From Cytobacillus oceanisediminis 2691 (GTDB lineage Bacteria; Bacillota; Bacilli; Bacillales; Cytobacillaceae): DNA of 64,000 nucleotides. Positions within the stretch are counted from its first letter, which is position 1. Every line of letters starts with the position of its first letter. The translations under genes were made by a program, and so were the position numbers. Under the pieces are notes generated by a model. The model ran no database searches, was not told where the DNA came from, and saw only the letters and a list, made by a program, of their open reading frames with translations. Where the stretch lies: contig NZ_CP015506.1 in assembly GCF_000294775.2 (NCBI RefSeq), forward strand, positions 5,369,501 to 5,433,500, read 5' to 3'. Below are positions 1 to 9,783 of the stretch, in pieces.

Positions 1-1310
1 ACAATTCCCAGAAAAACAATACCTGCGATCAGCGAGATCCGGGTATCATCATTCAGCCACATTCCCACTAATACCATCAATAAAAATGCGATGGTTAAAT
101 AATTGGTCACAGGAGCAAAAGGCATTTTGAATGGATGCTTGTCCATTTCAGCTCCTTTTGCTTTTCTAAACTTAATTTGGCTGATTAAGATGACAAACCA
201 TGGAACCATACCTGGAAGAACACTTGCACTGTATACATAGACAAATAAATTTTCTGGTGCAATATAGCTTAAAACAACACCAACCGCTAAACCAATCAGT
301 ACACCCATAGTACCGACAATCGGTACACCTTGAGAAGATATTTTCGTAAAGAATTTAGGTGCCTGCCCATTTACTCCTAACGTATAAAGCATACGACCTG
401 CACTATAAATACCGCTGTTGCAGCCGGACATCGCCGCTGTAATAACAACAAAGTTAATAATTCCTGCAGCCGCAGTAATTCCTACTTTTGCAAAAGTAGC
501 CACAAATGGGCTTCCGACCGATTGAAGCTGATCCCAAGGATATACAGTTACAATCACCAAAATAGCCCCTATATAGAAAATCAAAATCCGCCAAATGATA
601 CTTTGAATTGCACTCGTAAGCGTTTTCCTGGGGTCTTTTGCTTCCCCTGCTGTAATTCCAATTAGTTCAACGCCTTGATACGCTCCAATTACAAGGGATA
701 GGGCAAAGAAAAAGCCTGTCCATCCGCCTGTAAAGAATCCGCCATGCTCCCAAAGATTAGAAAAACCAATTGCCTCACCTCCATTGCCAATTCCGAAAAA
801 AATAAGCCCAAAACCGGCAATGATCATTAAGATGATCGTTACAACTTTAATCAAGGAAAACCAAAATTCAAATTCACCAAATGATTTAACGGATATTAAA
901 TTCGCGGCTCCCAGCATCACCATGGCAATGATACCCGGTATCCACGCAGGCAAGTCAGGAAACCAGTATTGCATGTAGGCACCGACGGCAATAATTTCAG
1001 CCATCCCGACTATTACCCATTGAAACCAGTTGCTCCAGGCAGTCAAATACCCAGCCAATGGATGAATATACTTATAGCCAAATGTGGCAAAGGACCCCGT
1101 GTTAGGCTCTAAATACAACATTTCCCCCATGGCACGCATGATGAAGTAGATAAAAATCCCTGCAGTTATATAAGCAAGAAGCACAGACGGTCCTGTCCAT
1201 TGAATGGTGCTTGCTGATCCCATAAATAAGCCGACACCAATCGTACCACCCAGAGCAATCATCTGAATGTGACGTGATTCTAAGCCTCTCTTCAATTCTT
1301 TGTTTGCCAC
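1..1310 (-). CDS. Amino-acid permease, AAT family (3' end beyond window)
   Basis: Proton-coupled amino-acid importer in the cytoplasmic membrane. About 436 codons are open to the left edge, so the last roughly 30-40 residues are missing compared with the usual 460-470. The N-terminus ([20 protein letters not shown], then GVGLFMGSA) is the classic AAT/APC transporter start, followed by about ten hydrophobic segments. Closest in feel to the D-serine/D-alanine/glycine permeases (AapA/CycA), but the substrate cannot be read from sequence. The GTG start at 1308-1310 is chosen because GGAGG lies 7 bases upstream; a nearby ATG is out of frame. Confidence 0.9.
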   Translation of the reverse strand, partial: MANKELKRGLESRHIQMIALGGTIGVGLFMGSASTIQWTGPSVLLAYITAGIFIYFIMRAMGEMLYLEPNTGSFATFGYKYIHPLAGYLTAWSNWFQWVIVGMAEIIAVGAYMQYWFPDLPAWIPGIIAMVMLGAANLISVKSFGEFEFWFSLIKVVTIILMIIAGFGLIFFGIGNGGEAIGFSNLWEHGGFFTGGWTGFFFALSLVIGAYQGVELIGITAGEAKDPRKTLTSAIQSIIWRILIFYIGAILVIVTVYPWDQLQSVGSPFVATFAKVGITAAAGIINFVVITAAMSGCNSGIYSAGRMLYTLGVNGQAPKFFTKISSQGVPIVGTMGVLIGLAVGVVLSYIAPENLFVYVYSASVLPGMVPWFVILISQIKFRKAKGAEMDKHPFKMPFAPVTNYLTIAFLLMVLVGMWLNDDTRISLIAGIVFLGI

Positions 1311-1781
1311 TCCATATCCTCCTTTGTTGAAAATATTGAAATATCAAGAAATATTGGTTAAAAAGATTCTTAATCTTGTACTAAAATACTCATTTATAAT
1401 AATAAATACCACTAATAATTACAATGGAATATTTTAATAAATGGCTGTATATCAATGTTAACAACAGGAAAGAGTCACAAATAAATACTATAGTAAAATA
1501 CAAAAATACTTCTGACCTAATCAAAGGAGAGAAGTAATTGCTCCTTTCTATTTATACTTAAAACACCTTGCTTAATAACGCTGCATTTAGGATGAAATAG
1601 TGTAAGAAGCCACTTAAACTTATCAAAGACTATTTAACAATTAAATCAGGAGAATCTCACACCGTTTATCGGAAGGATAATGATAAACGATTAGCAAATT
1701 AATAATATGGCGGCTGAACAGCTAATGGGCAAGAGGGATTAGTGATATGGTTTTAATCAAATTTAACTTGGAGGGATCGAC
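1311..1781. other. Intergenic region, no gene recognised
   Basis: AT-rich spacer between the permease and the AHSA1 gene, which diverge. It must hold both promoters. I see no convincing hairpin, repeat or conserved reading frame. Confidence 0.5.
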
Positions 1782-2252
1782 ATGAACCAAAACAACTCAA
1801 CAAACAAAATGACAACACAAATAGGGGACCGTGAAATTACAGTGACCCGCGTATTTGATGTGCCTGTTGATCTTGTGTTTGATTCTTGGACGAAAGAAGA
1901 GCATCTGTCAAAGTGGTGGGGACCTCAAGGTTTTACGTTGACTTCTCAAACATTCGATATGAAACCGGGCGGTACATGGCAGTTTATCATGCACGGTCCT
2001 GATGGCGTTGATTTTCCGAATACCAACGTCTTTGTAGAGGTCGTTAAACCCGAGCGAATCGTCTTCAAACATGATGTATTTCCCCATTTTCTCGCCACAG
2101 CGGCCTTTGAGGATCTGGATGGCAAAACGAAGCTCACTTATACCACAATTTTTGAAGAAACTGCCGCTGTATTTGAAAAGGTGAAAACATATGCCGCCCC
2201 AGGTGCCGAACAGACAATGGAGCGCCTTGAGGAGCATCTGGCTTGTATGTAA
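1782..2252 (+). CDS. SRPBCC/AHSA1-family protein
   Basis: A 156-residue protein of the AHSA1-like branch of the START/SRPBCC superfamily, small cytoplasmic proteins with a deep hydrophobic ligand pocket. Family signatures visible are ITVTRVFDVPVDLVFDSWT near residue 20, the KWWGP motif near 44 and MKPGGTWQFIMHGPDG around 60. A GGAGG box lies 8 bases before the ATG. In other bacteria such genes often sit beside small ArsR or WYL regulators; here a WYL regulator is convergent just downstream. Physiological ligand unknown. Confidence 0.85.
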   Translation: MNQNNSTNKMTTQIGDREITVTRVFDVPVDLVFDSWTKEEHLSKWWGPQGFTLTSQTFDMKPGGTWQFIMHGPDGVDFPNTNVFVEVVKPERIVFKHDVFPHFLATAAFEDLDGKTKLTYTTIFEETAAVFEKVKTYAAPGAEQTMERLEEHLACM

Positions 2253-2313
2253 AATTAAAGAGCTATTAGGGGCTCTGCAAACCTGGCAAAATGCCGGTTT
2301 TAACTAGCTCTGC

Positions 2314-3276
2314 TTATGGGCAGAATAAGCCTAATCTCTCTTGTAAACCTTCTAAGATTTCTTCCGGCATCTCCCTGACCTTGATATCCCCTCCGAGGAA
2401 AAGCAGCCAATTGGTCATTTCGGTCAGCTCTTCTGAATTATTGACATTGATAAAAGTCTTTAGAACGGCTGTCGTTTGGTAAGGATTTGTATAAGAAATG
2501 GATACTTTTAAAGGATGGTATTTTTTGAACTGGGCAATCGCCTGTGGACCGAGTTCAAGGACAAGATTGATTACTTCCTCCTGCTTGCTTATTTTTTCTA
2601 TAATATTTTTTCTGCTTACTCTTTTGTTCACAGGATATGGTTCGACGCTGGTGAGATTGTCCACGGGGAAAATTTGTTTCTTTCCTTCCTTTAAGTCAAA
2701 GCCTTCAATCAGCCAGATGCTTTTTTCACGATAAAGGTGCAAGAGATAAATGGGATAAGACCTGATTTCCTTCTCTTCGTTAATGGTAATCAATAAATAT
2801 CTATCCAAAAGATGGGTTTGGATGAGTTTCTCCAGCATCGGATGAGGGAGGTCCGACAGTTCAAGCAGGTCGGGATTATTGGGGTTGGTCCCTTCAAACA
2901 GCAGGATTTTATTTAATAGAACAATGTCTTCCTGCTGGGCTTCTGAGATGAGGCCGATTAATTTTTCAGCTAAAGACTGACGGCTCTTTAGATAAGGGAG
3001 CTGAAGGTTTCTTGTAGCCATAAAGGCAATAAACAGTGCTTTGATTTCATTATCAGTAAAGCGGACAGTGGGCAGGACAGAATTGTTCATGACAAAATAA
3101 CCCCCATCCCTGCCAACTTCAGCGACAAGCGGCATCCCCATGGCTTCAATTTCCCGAATATCTCTAATAGCCGTTGAACGGGAGATGTTAAATTCCCGCA
3201 TGATTTCAGAAATAGTAAAGTGGGCGCGGTTATTGATATACCGCATCATCACATTAATCCGTTCAACTTTTTTCAT
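2314..3276 (-). CDS. WYL-domain transcriptional regulator (YafY-like)
   Basis: A 320-residue DNA-binding regulator. The N-terminus is a DeoR-type winged helix (MMRYINNRAHFTISEIMREF, then NISRSTAIRDIREIE), and residues about 140-310 form the WYL ligand-sensing region (IWLIEGFDLKEGKKQIFPVD). AGGAGG lies 5 bases before the ATG. It diverges from the GyrI-like gene starting at 3387, so the 110-base gap probably contains the operator it uses to control that pair. Effector not predictable. Confidence 0.88.
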   Translation of the reverse strand: MKKVERINVMMRYINNRAHFTISEIMREFNISRSTAIRDIREIEAMGMPLVAEVGRDGGYFVMNNSVLPTVRFTDNEIKALFIAFMATRNLQLPYLKSRQSLAEKLIGLISEAQQEDIVLLNKILLFEGTNPNNPDLLELSDLPHPMLEKLIQTHLLDRYLLITINEEKEIRSYPIYLLHLYREKSIWLIEGFDLKEGKKQIFPVDNLTSVEPYPVNKRVSRKNIIEKISKQEEVINLVLELGPQAIAQFKKYHPLKVSISYTNPYQTTAVLKTFINVNNSEELTEMTNWLLFLGGDIKVREMPEEILEGLQERLGLFCP

Positions 3277-3386
3277 GGGGACCTCCTAAACAGTATCATT
3301 TTTTGACATGATTTAAAGTTATTATAAACTCATCAAGTGAAAAGATAAATCATTTGATCAATTTTTAGAGAAGGAAGGTTTTGATT

Positions 3387-3866
3387 ATGGCAGATTATAC
3401 TCTGGAAGAAAAAGAAGGCTTTACGGTTTTAGGCATCGGAACTGAACTGAAGAGCGATTACACAGACTATGCCGGCATCAATAAGGAAAAGGCGGATTTT
3501 TGGCAGGCAGTTAAACAGGATGGCAGGCTTGATAAATTAAAAGCTATTGCCGCAAATGATTACATTTTTACCGTGAACGAAGCGGTGAATAACAAGATGA
3601 TGCATTATGCCGGCGTCATGACAGAGGAGTCGCTCCCAGAAGCATCCAGACTGATCCAATTCCCTAAAGGAGAATACATCGTTGTTAAAGGGGAAGCCGA
3701 GACAGCTGAAATGTTGAGCAATATGCTTACCGGCATGGCCTTTGGTCAAGTCTTGCCGGAAGCAACAAATGTTGCCTATGTTGGCGGGCCCAATGCAGCG
3801 GTTGAAATGGGCCAGCGAAATGGCTTAGTATTTGGTGAAATGTGGATTCCTGTTGTTAGGAAATAG
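3387..3866 (+). CDS. GyrI-like small-molecule-binding protein
   Basis: A 159-residue stand-alone GyrI-like/AraC effector-binding domain, a pocket that binds drugs or hydrophobic cations. The pattern of an N-terminal sensing strand, a central YIVVKGEAETAEM-type strand/helix and a terminal NGLVFGEMWIPV strand fits this fold. I chose ATG 3387 rather than TTG 3381 because GGAAGG lies 8 bases before it. Head-to-head with the WYL regulator and 15 bases before the next gene, so the three look like one regulatory unit. No separate DNA-binding domain is present. Confidence 0.75.
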   Translation: MADYTLEEKEGFTVLGIGTELKSDYTDYAGINKEKADFWQAVKQDGRLDKLKAIAANDYIFTVNEAVNNKMMHYAGVMTEESLPEASRLIQFPKGEYIVVKGEAETAEMLSNMLTGMAFGQVLPEATNVAYVGGPNAAVEMGQRNGLVFGEMWIPVVRK

Positions 3867-3881
3867 GAAATAAAAGGCGGG

Positions 3882-4352
3882 ATGAAAATGTCCTATATTG
3901 TTGATTTCAAAAATGTGTCTGCAGCTGGTCTAGAGTCTTCACCGGCAGCGGAAGCCCTTGCTGGTTTGCGTGCAAATGAGGCCCGTTACTTCATGACTAA
4001 ATATAAGCATGAATTTACCGTTGTACCTGCCAGCGAAAGCCAGGAAACCCTTGATTATGTAAACCATATCTTGAAAAAAGAACGGGATATAGAGTTTGCA
4101 GCCAAACCTTTAGAAACTTCCCAATTTCAAGTCGAAAATATTAAATGGACCTACGTCTTTTATGAGGATGGCCTTAGTGTCAACGTCATGTATACGGTTG
4201 ATGACCCCAAGAAACGTGCTGTTGGTTTTAAACTTTCTGAGGGAATGGAAATACCAAAGGAATTAGAAGGGAAGTTTAAGTTTGCCAGGCGGAAGTCTAA
4301 ATTGGCGGGGGTTATTCGGGGGTCGTTTTTTGTAATTAGAGGGGAGTATTAG
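3882..4352 (+). CDS. Hypothetical protein paired with the GyrI-like gene
   Basis: 156 residues, soluble, mixed alpha/beta by eye, no signal peptide or membrane segment. I do not recognise the family. It follows the GyrI-like gene by 15 bases with its own AAAGGCGG box, so it is probably cotranscribed and controlled by the divergent WYL regulator. ATG 3882 or ATG 3888 could start it. Confidence 0.65.
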   Translation: MKMSYIVDFKNVSAAGLESSPAAEALAGLRANEARYFMTKYKHEFTVVPASESQETLDYVNHILKKERDIEFAAKPLETSQFQVENIKWTYVFYEDGLSVNVMYTVDDPKKRAVGFKLSEGMEIPKELEGKFKFARRKSKLAGVIRGSFFVIRGEY

Positions 4353-4797
4353 GGTTAGAAATAATTCAACTCTAAGGACAATGATACAGACAATACATGT
4401 AGGCAATTACAAAACAGCACCTCTCCATTATATTAGGGGGTGCTGTTACTTTTTCGTAAAGTTTCGTTAAATTAGAATTACTACACAGGTGCCTGAACTC
4501 TGGAAATGTATATAGGCAGTAAGGTGGGCTCAGGCATATCTCTATTCCGGATGCCCCTTGGAAAGCGAGTGCCACTGAGTAAAGAGAGAATATGGCTGCA
4601 CTTTAATTCTTAATATCTTTATTAGCACCCTTAGCATCAAACAAGGCTTTCGGGCTCTAAAATGTCATCTCGTCTTTTTATCGTACTTCTTTCACAAAGG
4701 AAGTATTAAATATATTACTGTGATAGTACAACCATCATGAGTTATGAATTTCATAAGCATTTTTTATGTTGTCCAAAAGCATAAATTTCTCACCAAA
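4353..4797. other. Gene-free spacer between chromosomal genes and toxin remnants
   Basis: About 445 bases without a credible gene. A short open frame on the minus strand has no ribosome binding site and looks accidental. The only structure seen is the terminator hairpin at 4413-4447. Confidence 0.5.
4413..4447 (+). terminator. Intrinsic terminator after the GyrI-like/hypothetical pair
   Basis: Nine-base-pair perfect stem AACAGCACC/GGTGCTGTT with a 17-base loop, followed by ACTTTTTC. Confidence 0.7.
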
Positions 4798-4831
4798 AAG
4801 CACTTGTTGCCTATTAAACAATCAAGTGCTT
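4798..4831 (-). terminator. Intrinsic terminator of the SUKH immunity gene
   Basis: Nine-base-pair stem AAGCACTTG/CAAGTGCTT. Read on the minus strand it ends in CTTTTTGG, 40 bases after the immunity gene stop. Confidence 0.7.
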
Positions 4832-4871
4832 TAAAATAACTGTATAATGTTCTTCATGTTAATACTTCTTT

Positions 4872-5321
4872 TTATTCTTCTGTGTCCTCATATAAATTAT
4901 CTAAAAATTCATCAATATCATTTGCTAAAAAATACATATTACTCATATCATCTGGGTCTTCAGGTTCCTGTTCATGATCCCAAAAATAAATCTTGTCGTA
5001 AAAAGGTTCCTCCGTACCTAAGCATATAACATTGCCTGCTGGATCATCTGCTATTGGTATAAAGCCTTTAGCAAGCCTATATTCGTATATATCTATAACT
5101 TTTTCTAGATTATCGTACATTTCACCTATACCATTAAATACATTCAAAACACTTTTTCCCATTTTATCTGAAATAGTAAATATACTTTCTTTCGGGTATC
5201 CACCATTCCATTTAAGTAAAAATTCAGTGTATTTTTCTGTTAATTTCACACCATTATCTATTTCAAACTGTTTAATTTCTTCTATAGTAAGTTTCTTATG
5301 AGAACCTTCAATTTTGACCAT
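4872..5321 (-). CDS. SUKH (SMI1/KNR4) immunity protein
   Basis: A 149-residue acidic protein with the SUKH/SMI1-KNR4 pattern: IEEIKQFEIDNGVKLTEKYT, the FLLKWNGGYP motif, the GFIPIADDPAGNVICL strand-turn and an acidic C-terminus. SUKH proteins neutralise nuclease toxins of polymorphic toxin systems by direct binding. It lies 14 bases after the WHH-tipped toxin remnant with a strong GGGAGG site (8-base spacing), so it is the cognate immunity gene. It appears intact although the toxin has lost its export domain. Confidence 0.88.
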   Translation of the reverse strand: MVKIEGSHKKLTIEEIKQFEIDNGVKLTEKYTEFLLKWNGGYPKESIFTISDKMGKSVLNVFNGIGEMYDNLEKVIDIYEYRLAKGFIPIADDPAGNVICLGTEEPFYDKIYFWDHEQEPEDPDDMSNMYFLANDIDEFLDNLYEDTEE

Positions 5322-5335
5322 TTTTATATCCTCCC

Positions 5336-6611
5336 TTATTTTTTTCCATTAACTGTCGATACTCCTCCCGTATGAGTAAATTGTCTATGAATATCTTTAT
5401 CTACTAGAATCATCGTTTTCCCATTTTGATGATGATGCCAGATATATCCCACAGGTGGCTTATCTAATGCGGGCACAGGAGGATCAGAATCTTTACTTAA
5501 TCCTGCCTCTACATTAGCATTTTTATAATCCAATGGACGATTGGTTGGATTTGCAATTTCAATTTCTACCGGCTTAACAGTTGGATGTGCATATTCAGTG
5601 AAGTCTGGATAACCATCAGGATACCTTACAGTCTGTCCCTTTTTATTTGTATACACCCAAGTGCCATCTTCATCAATTGTCACTTTACCGCCTTTCTTTG
5701 TCCATTTATCCGGGGCAGGCGAATATGACGGTTTAGTGGCAAGTTGTTCTTTGGTAAATTGGACTTCTAAATTACTTTTACCCGTACCCTTAACCCCAAA
5801 CACATCATCAGTCACCGCCTTAATCTTCGTAAACGGATCATTAAGAACATTATACGGCACAGGCCCCTGAGCCAGTCTCCCTCCAGCCATGGCCGGTGTC
5901 TGAACCGGCGTGTAAATAGAAAGTGCCTTCTCTCCTTTACCAGCCTGGCCAACTGTCTTAGCAATGGTTCCAGCTTTCCCAATCCCCTTATCCCCAAGAA
6001 TGCCAATTCCCAGGGAAGTCAGGCCATAGGTAAAGAAGGCTGTCCGGCTCTTGGCACTACCATTTATGACATCTCGCTCCCAGGCACTTGAGACAGCGGA
6101 CCATATATATTTCGGCATATCCAGAGCCTGGCGTGCTTTTCCTATGGGGTCATTTAAAATGCCTAAATAAAATTCCCGATGCTTCCTTTGGTTTTCAAGA
6201 AGCTGGTCACGGTTAAACAGAAATTCATTGCCCAAAAACAACGGACTGAACGGCCCCATGATGGTCCGTCCCAGCTCATAGGTTGACTTCAGTCCTTCCC
6301 ATGTATCTTCTATAGCTTTGGATGCACCCTCGATGACTCCTTCAGCCATATCATGAAGGATACTTTGCTCGCTTTCTGGATTGGGATTCGATATTTCCTC
6401 ATGGAAATCCTTCCAGGAAAGAGTTTTTGGCTGATAATGGGTTAGAGATAAGTTGCCGCTTTGGAATATGACCGCCATTTTTTGGAGGTACTGGTTCATG
6501 AGGGATAAATCATGCAGGAGAGGGTCCAGTGCAGCCGTTTTCCGATGGTCGAAGTCATACAGTTTCTCAACGTTTCGCGGCTTGAATCCTTGGCTCGCTT
6601 TGATGCCTAGC
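5336..6611 (-). pseudogene. Truncated LXG polymorphic toxin cassette with WHH nuclease tip
   Basis: An open frame runs from ATG 6499 to 5336 (387 residues); homology to the longer paralogue at 7932-9524 extends out of frame to about 6611 and then stops. The N-terminal LXG type VII secretion domain is absent. What remains is the pre-toxin region (PFSPLFLGNEFLFNRDQLLE) and a distinct C-terminus with WVYTNKKGQTVRYPDGYPDF and GYIWHHHQNGKTMILVDKD, the WHH motif of an HNH/EndoVII-superfamily nuclease. Without LXG it should not be exported; it resembles an orphan tip cassette kept next to its immunity gene. Confidence 0.8.
5781..6611 (-). repeat. Pre-toxin repeat copy 1
   Basis: About 830 bases nearly identical to 8386-9218, covering the end of the LXG coiled coil and the pre-toxin linker. 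The two copies diverge sharply exactly where the toxin tips begin, as expected for tip exchange by recombination in the constant region. Confidence 0.85.
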
Positions 6612-6636
6612 GTTACCTAGTCTTTATGATTATTAA

Positions 6637-7245
6637 TCACAGTATATTCGTCATTGGTAGCCCATTCCTAAGTGCTTCAATTCCATGTTGACCCTTGACT
6701 CTATTTGGTGCCCATACCAGGTTTTCAAGCCCCAAAATTGGATCAATGTCATATTCTTTTAATATTTCCTGTCCTTCTTTATACTAATTCCTGTTGAGCT
6801 TTCCCATTTCCTTTCTTAATACAATATGATGGGCATGAGGATCATACATATCACTTGGTGGTTCACCTTTGTTCTTTTTCAAATAAGCTCCATAATCAAT
6901 TTGGTCAATATAAATAGAGTGATTTTTACCCTTAACTCCAAATACTTTCTCTGTCACCCTCTTGATCTTCGTTAAAGGATCATAAAGAACATTATATGGG
7001 AACGACCCCTGAGCCAGTCCTCCAGCCACTGCTGGTGTCTGAACCGGCTTGTAAATCGGAAGTGTCTTCTCTCCTTTACCAGCCTGGCCAACCGTCTTGG
7101 CTATCGTGCCTGGCTTTCCTATCCCCTTATCCCCAAGAATACCAATCCCAATTGAAGTCAGGCCATAGGTAAAGAAGGCTGTCCGGCTTTTGGCGTCTCC
7201 ATTTACGACATCCCGCTACGAAGCAAAGAGAATTCGGCATGTCAT
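6637..7245 (-). pseudogene. Decayed LXG cassette with AHH nuclease tip
   Basis: Third copy of the pre-toxin segment, reading (with V for M) the same TYGLTS-GIGILGDKGIGK-PGTIAKTVGQAGKGEK block. It carries a TAG codon where the paralogues have the tryptophan/glutamate of AWERD, and an upstream deletion. The tip contains DPHAHHIVLRKEMGKLNRN, then an in-frame TAG, then coding sequence that still matches the AHH nuclease family (YDIDPILGLENLVWAPNRVK, then GQHG). The AHH motif and distal histidine belong to the HNH/EndoVII superfamily. No immunity gene follows it. Confidence 0.75.
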
Positions 7246-7487
7246 CATAGACCCTTTTAAGTTCCCTAACAGAACAAAAGGTGAGCCAACATCTCCTGTA
7301 GCCCACCTGTGAATTCCTTTATAAAATTAGATAGATTCAATTCCTTAAATCCTATACCTATTATTTTATTAATTTTTGGTAGCTGGTTAAAGGTGCTTTC
7401 ATTACTGTACCGAAAACGGGTTCAGTCCCAGTTGACATCAAGTGCAATTGATTAATAAGTATCCCTTGGATTCACCTCATTGTTTTT

Positions 7488-7916
7488 TTACCAGTTATCA
7501 ATTCCTTCTTGAAATATGTCTATTACATAGTCGTCAAATGTATTATACCTTGGGTGTAAATCTGTCCCCGCCCTTTCCCAACTAAATACTCTGTCATCTT
7601 TAATATCTGCACTATACATACATCTAACAAATTCTCCCGAGTCCTCTAAAACAATTAAGTTCAAACCCAACCCTAATTTTCTCCATCTCTCTGTTGCATT
7701 AACTACAGATGCTCCTAAATTCCCCTGAACACCTTCAAGCTCCACTCCACATATTCCTCCCGAACCATATTTTTTTATAAAATTGCGGTAACTTCGAGGA
7801 AATTTAACTTTAAGTCTTTCTTCAGCCTTATTAATATATTCTTCTGATACTTCTCCAAAAAAATCATCTTCTTCACCATATTTTTCGATCATCTTTATAA
7901 TTCTTTCATTCATCAA
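7488..7916 (-). CDS. SUKH (SMI1/KNR4) immunity protein
   Basis: 142 residues with SUKH features: EEYINKAEERLKVKFPRSYR, NFIKKYGSGGICGVELEGV, and the C-terminal FDDYVIDIF helix. It lies 15-18 bases after the LHH-tipped toxin gene and has an AGGAG box 9 bases before TTG 7916 (ATG 7913 is the alternative). Predicted to block the LHH nuclease. Only weakly similar to the other SUKH gene at 4872, in keeping with different toxin tips. Confidence 0.85.
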   Translation of the reverse strand: MMNERIIKMIEKYGEEDDFFGEVSEEYINKAEERLKVKFPRSYRNFIKKYGSGGICGVELEGVQGNLGASVVNATERWRKLGLGLNLIVLEDSGEFVRCMYSADIKDDRVFSWERAGTDLHPRYNTFDDYVIDIFQEGIDNW

Positions 7917-7931
7917 TTAAACTCACTCCTA

Positions 7932-9524
7932 TTACTCACTAGCACGCATTTTCCAATAGTTACTTCTAAAGTTATTATACATTTTTTCGAGTTCTGGATT
8001 ATTCCTAAAACTTTTTCCATTTTCAACTAAACCATGTAGCGTCGAATCGTATTTATCATGAGTTAACTCCGCAATTTCAACCATTCCACCAGGTTCTTTT
8101 TGAACTAAATGGTGTAATTCAACTTTACTTTCCACTCCGTCTTTTACAATATATGGGGATTTCCCCTTTTCCATTAATTCTCCATTCGACTTTCCTAGTG
8201 CCTTCGGATTATTAGGTACATAATTTTTATCAATCTCAATTTGGTACACTCTTCTTGATACATCTACTTTCTTTCCTCCAACATTAACTGTTCCTTTTAC
8301 TTCTACAGCAGTATACTTGTCATCTAGCCAATCTAATTCAATTTGTTCAGAAGATAATTTTCTTGATTTTAGCCCCGCAGCTTTGCCCGTACCCTTAATC
8401 CCAAACACATCATCAGTCACCGTCTTAATCTTCGTCAACGGATCATTAATAACATTATAAGGCACAGGCCCCTGAGCCAGTCTCCCTCCAGCCATGGCCG
8501 GTGTCTGAACCGGCGTGTAAATAGAAAGTGCCTTCTCTCCTTTACCAGCCTGGCCAACCGTCTTAGCAATGGTTCCAGCTTTCCCAATCCCCTTATCCCC
8601 AAGAATGCCAATTCCCAGGGAAGTCAGGCCATAGGTAAAGAAGGCTGTCCGGCTTTTGGCACTACCATTTATGACATCTCGCTCCCAGGCACTTGAGACA
8701 GCGGACCATATATATTTCGGCATATCCAGAGCCTGGCGTGCTTTTCCTATGGGGTCATTTAAAATGCCTAAATAAAATTCCCGATGCTTCCTTTGGTTTT
8801 CAAGAAGCTGGTCACGGTTAAACAGAAATTCATTGCCCAAAAACAACGGACTGAACGGCCCCATGATGGTCCGTCCCAGCTCATAGGTTGACTTCAGTCC
8901 TTCCCATGTATCTTCTATAGCTTTGGATGCACCCTCGATGACTCCTTCAGCCATATCATGAAGGATACTTTGCTCGCTTTCTGGGTTAGGATTCGATACT
9001 TCCTCATGGAAATCCTTCCAGGTTAGAGTTTTTGTCTGGTAATGGGTTAGAGATAAGCTGCCGCTTTGGAACATGCCCGCCATTTTTTGAATGTACTGGT
9101 TCATAAGAGTTAGCTCATGCAGGAGTGGGTCCAGTGCAGCCGTTTCCCGATGGTCAAAATCCTCCAGTTTTTCAACGGTTTCTTGGCTTGAATCCTCGGC
9201 TCGCTTTGTTGCCTGGATAAAGCGGCCATCTTCCAGCCGAGGAAGCGCAGCAATATCGCTTACGGACTTCATGATCTCATTCGCTTCCTCTGTCAGCTCA
9301 GCAGTGATCTGAAGAGTATTTTTCAGCCCCTGCTTGAGTTCATGGTCCAGGAATTCCTGGCGGATAAAGCCTGATGGGGAGGCTTCAAGTGCTTTCAATG
9401 AATCTATAAAACTCTTTAAATAGGATTGGTACTCGTCTATCCAGGATTCAAGGAATTGCAGGAAAGGCAGGTGGCATTCCTGGTAATACGCACTACTTAC
9501 AGGACTCTTATGACCAGATGACAA
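7932..9524 (-). CDS. LXG polymorphic toxin with LHH nuclease tip, 5'-truncated
   Basis: 530-residue open frame. The first recognisable motif, AYYQECHLPFLQFLESW, normally lies about 50 residues inside an LXG domain, so the secretion-signal start is missing. The frame begins at an accidental TTG without a ribosome binding site. The rest is continuous: LXG coiled coil (to about 150), pre-toxin linker (150-365), then a toxin tip with LDDKYTAVEVKGTVNVGGKK and VELHHLVQKEPGGMVEIAEL, the LHH motif of an HNH/EndoVII-like DNase. Full-length relatives are exported by type VII secretion to kill neighbours. Probably a pseudogene; its immunity gene is intact. Confidence 0.8.
   Translation of the reverse strand: MSSGHKSPVSSAYYQECHLPFLQFLESWIDEYQSYLKSFIDSLKALEASPSGFIRQEFLDHELKQGLKNTLQITAELTEEANEIMKSVSDIAALPRLEDGRFIQATKRAEDSSQETVEKLEDFDHRETAALDPLLHELTLMNQYIQKMAGMFQSGSLSLTHYQTKTLTWKDFHEEVSNPNPESEQSILHDMAEGVIEGASKAIEDTWEGLKSTYELGRTIMGPFSPLFLGNEFLFNRDQLLENQRKHREFYLGILNDPIGKARQALDMPKYIWSAVSSAWERDVINGSAKSRTAFFTYGLTSLGIGILGDKGIGKAGTIAKTVGQAGKGEKALSIYTPVQTPAMAGGRLAQGPVPYNVINDPLTKIKTVTDDVFGIKGTGKAAGLKSRKLSSEQIELDWLDDKYTAVEVKGTVNVGGKKVDVSRRVYQIEIDKNYVPNNPKALGKSNGELMEKGKSPYIVKDGVESKVELHHLVQKEPGGMVEIAELTHDKYDSTLHGLVENGKSFRNNPELEKMYNNFRSNYWKMRASE
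8386..9218 (-). repeat. Pre-toxin repeat copy 2
   Basis: Partner of 5781-6611; see that entry. Substrate for deletion or tip exchange by homologous recombination. Confidence 0.85.
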
Positions 9525-9666
9525 AAATTTGTACTGACCCTTAGTTGAATGCTTACTTTAAATGACGATTGCAGCGAACAAGAACTTATAATGATGTTCT
9601 CCTGGAAGAGTATTGAAAGTGGCTGAGGATCGGGAGGTTTATTAGATAGAGAAATAAACAAATAGG

Positions 9667-9709
9667 AAAAGTGCCTTTTCCCTTTATAACATCTGGGTTG
9701 GGCACTTTT
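9667..9709 (+). terminator. Hairpin, probable bidirectional terminator
   Basis: Stem AAAAGTGCC/GGCACTTTT, 25-base loop, followed by a T-run. Confidence 0.5.
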
Positions 9710-9722
9710 TTTATTGTTATTA

Positions 9723-9741
9723 CTTCTGTAAGGTTCACCGG
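9723..9741 (-). other. Degenerate rlmH-end (att-like) sequence
   Basis: On the minus strand it reads GGTGAACCTTACAGAAG, about 15 of 18 positions in common with the distal att site at 14551 (GGTGAACCGTACCATAAG), in the same orientation. Translated it gives GEPY, as at the RlmH C-terminus. It could be the remains of an older insertion boundary; chance is not excluded. Confidence 0.35.
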
Positions 9742-9783
9742 ATTTTTTTAAAATTCTTCTGCCTTTTATTATTTATTCCCACG

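Noticed and set aside
4372..4575. 67-codon minus-strand frame
   Set aside because: Covers the terminator hairpin, has no ribosome binding site and biased composition; judged accidental.
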